Below are positions 1 through 6,100 of a stretch of DNA of 9,066 nt, in pieces (positions within the stretch are counted from its first letter, which is position 1; the number at the start of each line of letters is the position of its first letter). Origin of the DNA: Oscillospiraceae bacterium (GTDB taxonomy: Bacteria; Bacillota_A; Clostridia; Oscillospirales; Oscillospiraceae); the NCBI GenBank assembly GCA_017481325.1, contig JAFUPG010000023.1, positions 1-9,066 of the forward strand, in the 5' to 3' direction. The notes under the pieces were generated by a model that saw nothing but the letters and a program-made list of their open reading frames with translations, ran no database searches and was not told where the DNA came from. The position numbers and the translations under genes are program-made.

Positions 1-195
1 ATAGGTGGAAGAACTATTGTCGTTGGTCACATCCAGATCGATGGTGAAATTATTCAGATCGCTCAGCAGACCCTTCCAGACTCTGCCGTTGACGGTCTGA
101 TCATAGGTCACAGAGAGATTTGCCTCATCCGTTGCTGTCCAACCGCTGAAGTCCTCAGAGTCGGATTCCCAGCCGAAATCGCCGGGAGTCTTGAT
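1..195 (-). repeat. F-G-W / R-V-W-K beta module, copy 3, cut by the window edge (residues 2414-2478)
   Basis: The start of a third copy is visible: P-G-D-F-G-W-E-S-D (2417-2425), F-S-G-W-T-A-T-D (2429-2436), G-R-V-W-K-G-L-L (2450-2457) and F-T-I-D-L-D-V (2463-2469). Its remaining two thirds lie beyond position 1. The active SGNH domain is therefore followed by the same module that precedes the degenerate one. Confidence 0.65.
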
Positions 196-3100
196 CACCT
201 CGGGCGGTGCGTTCTCGCCGGTGTCATTACTCAAATGGACATAAGCGTTCAGCGCACGGAGCACAGCATTGGCCATCACACGGTATCCTGCGTTATTGGG
301 GTGCAGACCGTCCGCCAGGAGCCATTCCACACCACGGAGATTGTGGTAGGTATCCGCATAGATAAAGTCGTACTTCTCTGCCAGTGCCTTAATTCCGGCA
401 TTCCATTTGAGAATATCTCCGGAACTCTCGTCAAAATTGCCCTTGGCACCCAGACCCAGCACCATGACCACCGCATTGGGACAGCCTGCCTTAACCTCTG
501 CCAGATAAGTATCGTAGGTGGAAATAAAGGTTTCATAGGTGGTGCCCACATGATAGTCGTTGATTCCGTAGGAAATGGTCAGGAGATCGGGATGGTTGGC
601 AACGATATACTCCTGCACCGTATCCTTGGCGGCCGGGGCATAGCCCACATCGGAACACATTCTGGTGCCGGAAATACCCTTATCGATGGTATTAACTTTG
701 CTGCCCTGAAGAGCAGTGATCAGATCGCCCAGAGTGTAGACCCAGTTGTCCTCGGTGTGCAGGGCGCCGGAACCCTCAGTGATGCTGTCTCCTACCGCTA
801 CATAAGTGCCGAAGGGCGCACCGATTTTCTCCTCTCTGAGATTGTTGCGAGAGATCTCCATACAGGTCTTCAAGAAAAGGGCATTGGCGCTTTCGTGGTT
901 ATCCAAAGCAGTGCGATCCGCAGCCAGAAGTCCATTGATTACCATTGCCTGCATATCACTGCTCAGTCCACGGTACAGCTCCAAACACAGACCCAGACCC
1001 TTTTCCTCCACAGCGGCGGACATAGCAGCTGTATCGGAGGCGCTTTGGAAGGCCGTCAGGGCAGCCTCGGTCAACTCTGCCTCAGGCAGAGAACGCAGCA
1101 CCAGGTCGAAGTTGGTGTTCAATGCAAGGCAGGGGCAGGATCGCATCAATTCCTCTAAAATTTCGCCGGCAACCAGGCTACAGCCTGCATTATTCAGGGT
1201 TTTCCCGTCCTCCTTCACCGTCCAGGCGGCATCGCCCATGGCGGCATAGAGGTCGGCATAGAGGAAACCGTTGGTCATTGCAACCGCCTGAATGGCGGCA
1301 TTATAGGCGGCATAGGTTTCCAACGTCACATCGCCCAGCGCTGCATCTGTCACATAGGGCAGGCCGGTGAGAACAATGGTCGTAGTGGGGAGGCTGTTCT
1401 CTGCCACATCCGCCACGAGAGCGGAATACTCCGCCTTGAACTCTGCGGCACTGACACCGGAAAGCAGATCCTCCAGACCGTGGGCAATGATGATCAGATC
1501 GCTCCGGAAACCGCTGATAGTGGAAGCCACAGGGGCGCAGGTCATAGTCATGATCTCACGGCGCTGGTTTTCTTCCATATCTGCCACCAGTTCGCTCGTC
1601 CAGGCACCGACCAGGTCCCCGGCAAAAACCGCTTTGGTAAAGGGGATCACCCAACCGCCTACCTTAACATTGCGGAAAGAGGCGGTGCCGGCATAGATAC
1701 CCAGCTCCACATTGACACTCTCCTCGCTGGGCGTCAGGGTGTAGCCGGCAAGGACTTGGGAATTCTCGCCCAGAACGCTGACAACGATGTCGCCACCGTC
1801 CTTACGGGTGAGGAACAGCGCTGCCTGACAATTCTCGGCATAGACCCACTCCTTGAATGCACCGTTGAGCTTCACGCCCAGCTGATTACCGTCACCGTTT
1901 CTGCCGTCCAGCTCCACGGTCTGTCCCAATACCTTGACATAGACGGAGGACTGGGCATTTTCCAGCACGGTCATGGAGACGGAGAAGTCCTGCTGATTGG
2001 AGATAAGATTTTTCCAAATGCGGTGGTTACCTGTGGTACGCTCGTAGTTGGCGGTGATATTGATGCCGTCAATGGAAGTCCAGCCGGAGAAATCCTTCTC
2101 GCCGCCGATCTCGTCGGTATCCCAGCCGAAGGCGGAAACATCCTGCGCATCCAGGCCACCGGCAGAAACATTGGAGAAGTAGGCAGAGCCGCCTTCGTCG
2201 ATGACACCGAGGATTAGATTCTCATTTTCGGGATCTGTGACCTTCTTGCTGTAGGTAACCGAGCTTGCATTACCCTTGCCTGTCAGCTTTATGTTCAGGT
2301 CGCCGCCATTGGCACGGGCCACGGTCACATGACAGATCTGATCCCCCGCATCGTACCAGTTCCAGCTCTCCTTGTCGAAGATCTGGTTGGTGTTGCCGCC
2401 CTCGCAGTTAAGTTCCACGGTCACACCCATAAGCTCCACGTAGGCTCGCTGCTCCCCTACCTTTACCGTAAGGCTGAGAGTAAAATTATCGGGATCGTCA
2501 ATGATGTCCTTCCAGATCCGCTTGCTGCCGGAGCCGGGATAAGAAATATAGAAGGGTTCGCCCTGAGAGGTCAAATTCCAGTTGGTGTAATTGTCCTCAT
2601 CGGTGCTCCAGCCGAAGTCTGCAGGTGTCTTGGAGGGATCAAAAACCACATTATCGTAGTCCACATAGCCTGTGGAGATTCTGTCCAGCGCCATCTTCGC
2701 ATCGGCCAGCAGAGAGAGTACCTCCTCTGTAGTGGTGGCGGCATTGATGATATCCTTCCACTGCGAAACGGTGTTCTGCACGGTCGTCCACTGGGCAGCG
2801 GTGTAGTCATCGGAGGACTTGTAGCTCTCCAGCGCCTTGCAGGCGGCTTCCTTGTACTGGGCAATACCGATCTCGGGGTAGAAAATGATATGGTCAATAC
2901 CCACACCATAGTTGCCGGAGGCGGCATTCTTGCCGGTGCAGACAAGCTTCAACGTATAGGTACCTGCGGCATAGCTGTGCTTGCCAAGGTTCAACTCGGA
3001 TACGCCTACGGTGCCGTAGGCATCCACCGATGCCAGCTTTTCCCCGTTGAAATAAACATCATAAGCTGCATAATCATGGGCGGTCGTATAGGCAAAGGAG

Positions 3101-6100
3101 ATATCATAATTGGTATCGTAAGGCAGCGTAATGGCAAATTCTGCCCAGTCACCTTCGGCGGGAATCCAGAAGAAATGTGCGCCGTTGCTCCAGATGCTTG
3201 CATCCAACCCCTGAGCATGGGGCTCGGCAGCAGAGGAATAGTCGGTCATATAGGTCGCCGCCATCACACCGCCTTCGATAAAGACATCATCGGGCTCATC
3301 AATTTCAATGGTCTCTTTGTACTCCGCGGCAAGGACAGTATCCAACTCAGCCTTTGCAGCGGCCAGAGCGGCAACAATGGATGTCTCGTCGGCTGCCTTC
3401 CAGATCTCCACAGCGCCCAGGGCTGCTGCCTTGATCAGGTGCTGCTTTTGCAACTCGGTGCAGGAGCTAAGAGCCTCATTCTTATACGCCTCCAGTTGGG
3501 AACAAGCCGCCTCTCGGGCAGCGTCCAACGGATCGCCGGCAGGCTCAGCTATCTCCTGACTTCCCAAGAATTCAATATAGTCGATGCCCAGCGCATAGTT
3601 ACGGGCCGCTTCGTTCTTACCGTCCAAAAGAATGGTCAGGGTGTGGGTGCCTGCGGTCAGCGCAATGCCGGTAGCCGTACTCTGCACCAGATCCACGGTA
3701 GCGTTATAGCCGTCCATGATTTCTCCCACAGCTACACCGTCAATCCACAGGGTGAACAGGCCGTAATCAGGCGCACGGGTGAAGCTGGTGACCACGTCAT
3801 AAACCGCCGTGGTGGGAAGAGAGATGGTAAATTCCAGTTTTGCCTTGGTCAGGCCGGGGTAGTAGAACAGATGGGCTCCGTTATGCCAGCCCTCAGCTAC
3901 CGCCTGCCCCACCGGGGCTTCGCCGTCGGAATAGGTCAGAGCGGAGAGAAGATCATCACAGCCGCCGTAGAAGCTGCGGATCTGCAACGCCTCCATAGGA
4001 ATCAGCGCAACATAGTCGATGCCGATGAGTGTGCCTGCGTCGGTGGCTCCGGTACCCTTAGAGGTGATGGTCAGAGTGTGCTCCCCTGCCTCGAGTTCCA
4101 GATCATAAAACAGCTGATTATCCCGAATCACAACTCCGGGCATGGAAGAATCGATCTCGCCCAGGCTGACACCGTCCAACAGCACCTCGAAGCGAGCGAA
4201 ATCGTAGGCCAGGGTATAACTCACATCCATGGCATAGCTGCCGCTCTCGGCCACATCAATGGTAAAGCTGACGCTGCCGTCTGAGCCGCCGGTCCAGAAC
4301 AACTCCGTGTTATTGTGCCAGGTGTACTGTGAAGTCGTCCAGGGGTACATATCCAACAGGGTGGGGGCCGCCGCTGTGGTGTATTCTCCCATAGAGGCAA
4401 GAAGGGCATCATTGCCGTAGAACTCACGGCTACCCACCTTGCTCAAGTCTGCGGCCTTGCCGCTGAAACGGATATAGTCAATGCCGATAGCGTAGTTGCC
4501 GGAGGAGGGATTCTTGCCGTTGATCTCAACGGTCAAGGTGTGTGTTCCAGCCGTCAGGGGGATGCCCTTGTCGGTATGCTGCTGCAGATCCACGGAGGTA
4601 TTGTAGCCATCCATAATTTCACTGACCTTCACCCCGTCGATGAACAGGGAGAAGAAGCCGTAGTCCGCAGCACGGGTAAAGCTGGTAGTCACATCGTAGA
4701 TGCCCTCTACGGGGATCTGAATGCTGAAGTCCATCTTTGCCTTAGTCAGGCCGGGATAGTAGAAGAGATGAGCACCGTCATGCCAGCCTACAGCCACACC
4801 CTGGGTCACAGGGGCAGCACCGTCTGCATAGGTCAGAGCACCCATAAGATCATCATAGCCACCGAAGAACAGGTCTATGCTTTTTCCGCTCTGGGGAATA
4901 AAGTTAATGTAGTCAATACCGATCAGGGTATTGGCATTCTGAGCGCCCTTACCCTTGGAGGCAATGGTCAGAGTATGACTTCCGGCAGTGAGCTTCACGT
5001 TGTAGAACCAGGCACTGTCACGGAGCACCGCTCCGCCACCGATGGAGGAATCGATCTCCCCAAGAGAAACACCGTCAATGGCCACATCAAAGCGTGCAAA
5101 ATCGTAGGCCTTGGTATAGCTCAGATCGATCATGTAGGTGGTGTCCACGGGAATATCCAGAGCAAAACTAACTGCGCCTGCGTCACCGCCAGTCCAGAAG
5201 AGCTCCGTATTATTATGCCAGACATTGCTGTCATTGGTGAAAGGCAGCATATCCAGAAGGCCGGGTTTGGCAGCAGTGGTGTAGTCGCTGATGCAGGACA
5301 GGAGGCTGTCGTTGCCGTAGAATACTTCCAGATTACTTGTATCCACTGCTTCGAAATCAAAATAGTTCACACCGATGCAGTGGCCGGCGGAGCCATGAGA
5401 GCCGGCGCTGCGCAGCTTCAGAATATGGGCGCCCTTGTTCAGATAGAGGATATCTAGGGTCTTGTTCAGCTGGTTGTAGGGATTGCTTGCCAGATTTACG
5501 GTGTCGATGATCTGCCCGTCCAGGCTGACCTCACACATGCCGTAGTCAAAGGCTGTGGTGAAGCTGCCATTGAACTTATAAAGGCCGGATTCCGGAATAT
5601 CCAGCAGGAATTCTACTTCCTTGCCCTTGGCGGTAACTGGCCAGAACCAGTGGACATCGCCGTACCACTCCTTGCCGTCTGTGGGAAGAACGTTCTGCAG
5701 GTGTGCCCTTGTGGCGGTGTTGGTGCCGATCTGACGGGAACTGAGGTAGGCGCCGGGATAGAAAGTGGTAGCACCGCTGAGCATATCGATGTTGAAAATA
5801 CGCTCTTCTGCCGTGGGCGCCTGGGGCTTGTGGTTGCCGGAGGTCTCCTTGGTCAGATAGAAGAAGGTGGAAGCGCCGTATTTGGCGGATTCCTCGTCGT
5901 AATACTTGTCAATGCAGCCCTCAAAGCTCTCGTGGAAGCTGACGGGCTCTAAAATATGCAGGCGGTAGTTCATCTTGTCGCCGTGGGTCTGGGTCTGGTT
6001 GTCGCCGCTCCAGGTCTCGTCATCATTGATGGGCTGGCCGCAGTAGGCCTTCTCAAAAATAGTGGAGGCACACCAGGCATAGCAGAAATAGTCCTCGGAG

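Noticed and set aside
276..551. Short minus-strand frames inside the giant gene (also 1971-2207, 2571-2945, 3006-3218, 4221-4427, 5130-5360, 5970-6152, 7122-7355)
   Set aside because: They are out of frame with the giant gene, which carries coherent domains throughout. They are low-complexity shadows.
2329..4284. A 651-codon open frame on the plus strand, and similar ones at 235-1158, 1480-2217, 4540-5457, 5956-6624 and 6766-7524
   Set aside because: They lie antisense to the giant gene. Several, including this one, are in exact codon register with it, where a stop requires TTA, CTA or TCA in the sense gene. I counted only about seven such codons in 2,478, which explains the open frames. The translations show no domain and no consistent ribosome sites.
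3556..5325. CRISPR array or mobile-element repeats
   Set aside because: The repeats are long, diverged and in coding frame, forming protein modules. There are no short identical repeats with unique spacers, no transposase and no terminal inverted repeats.
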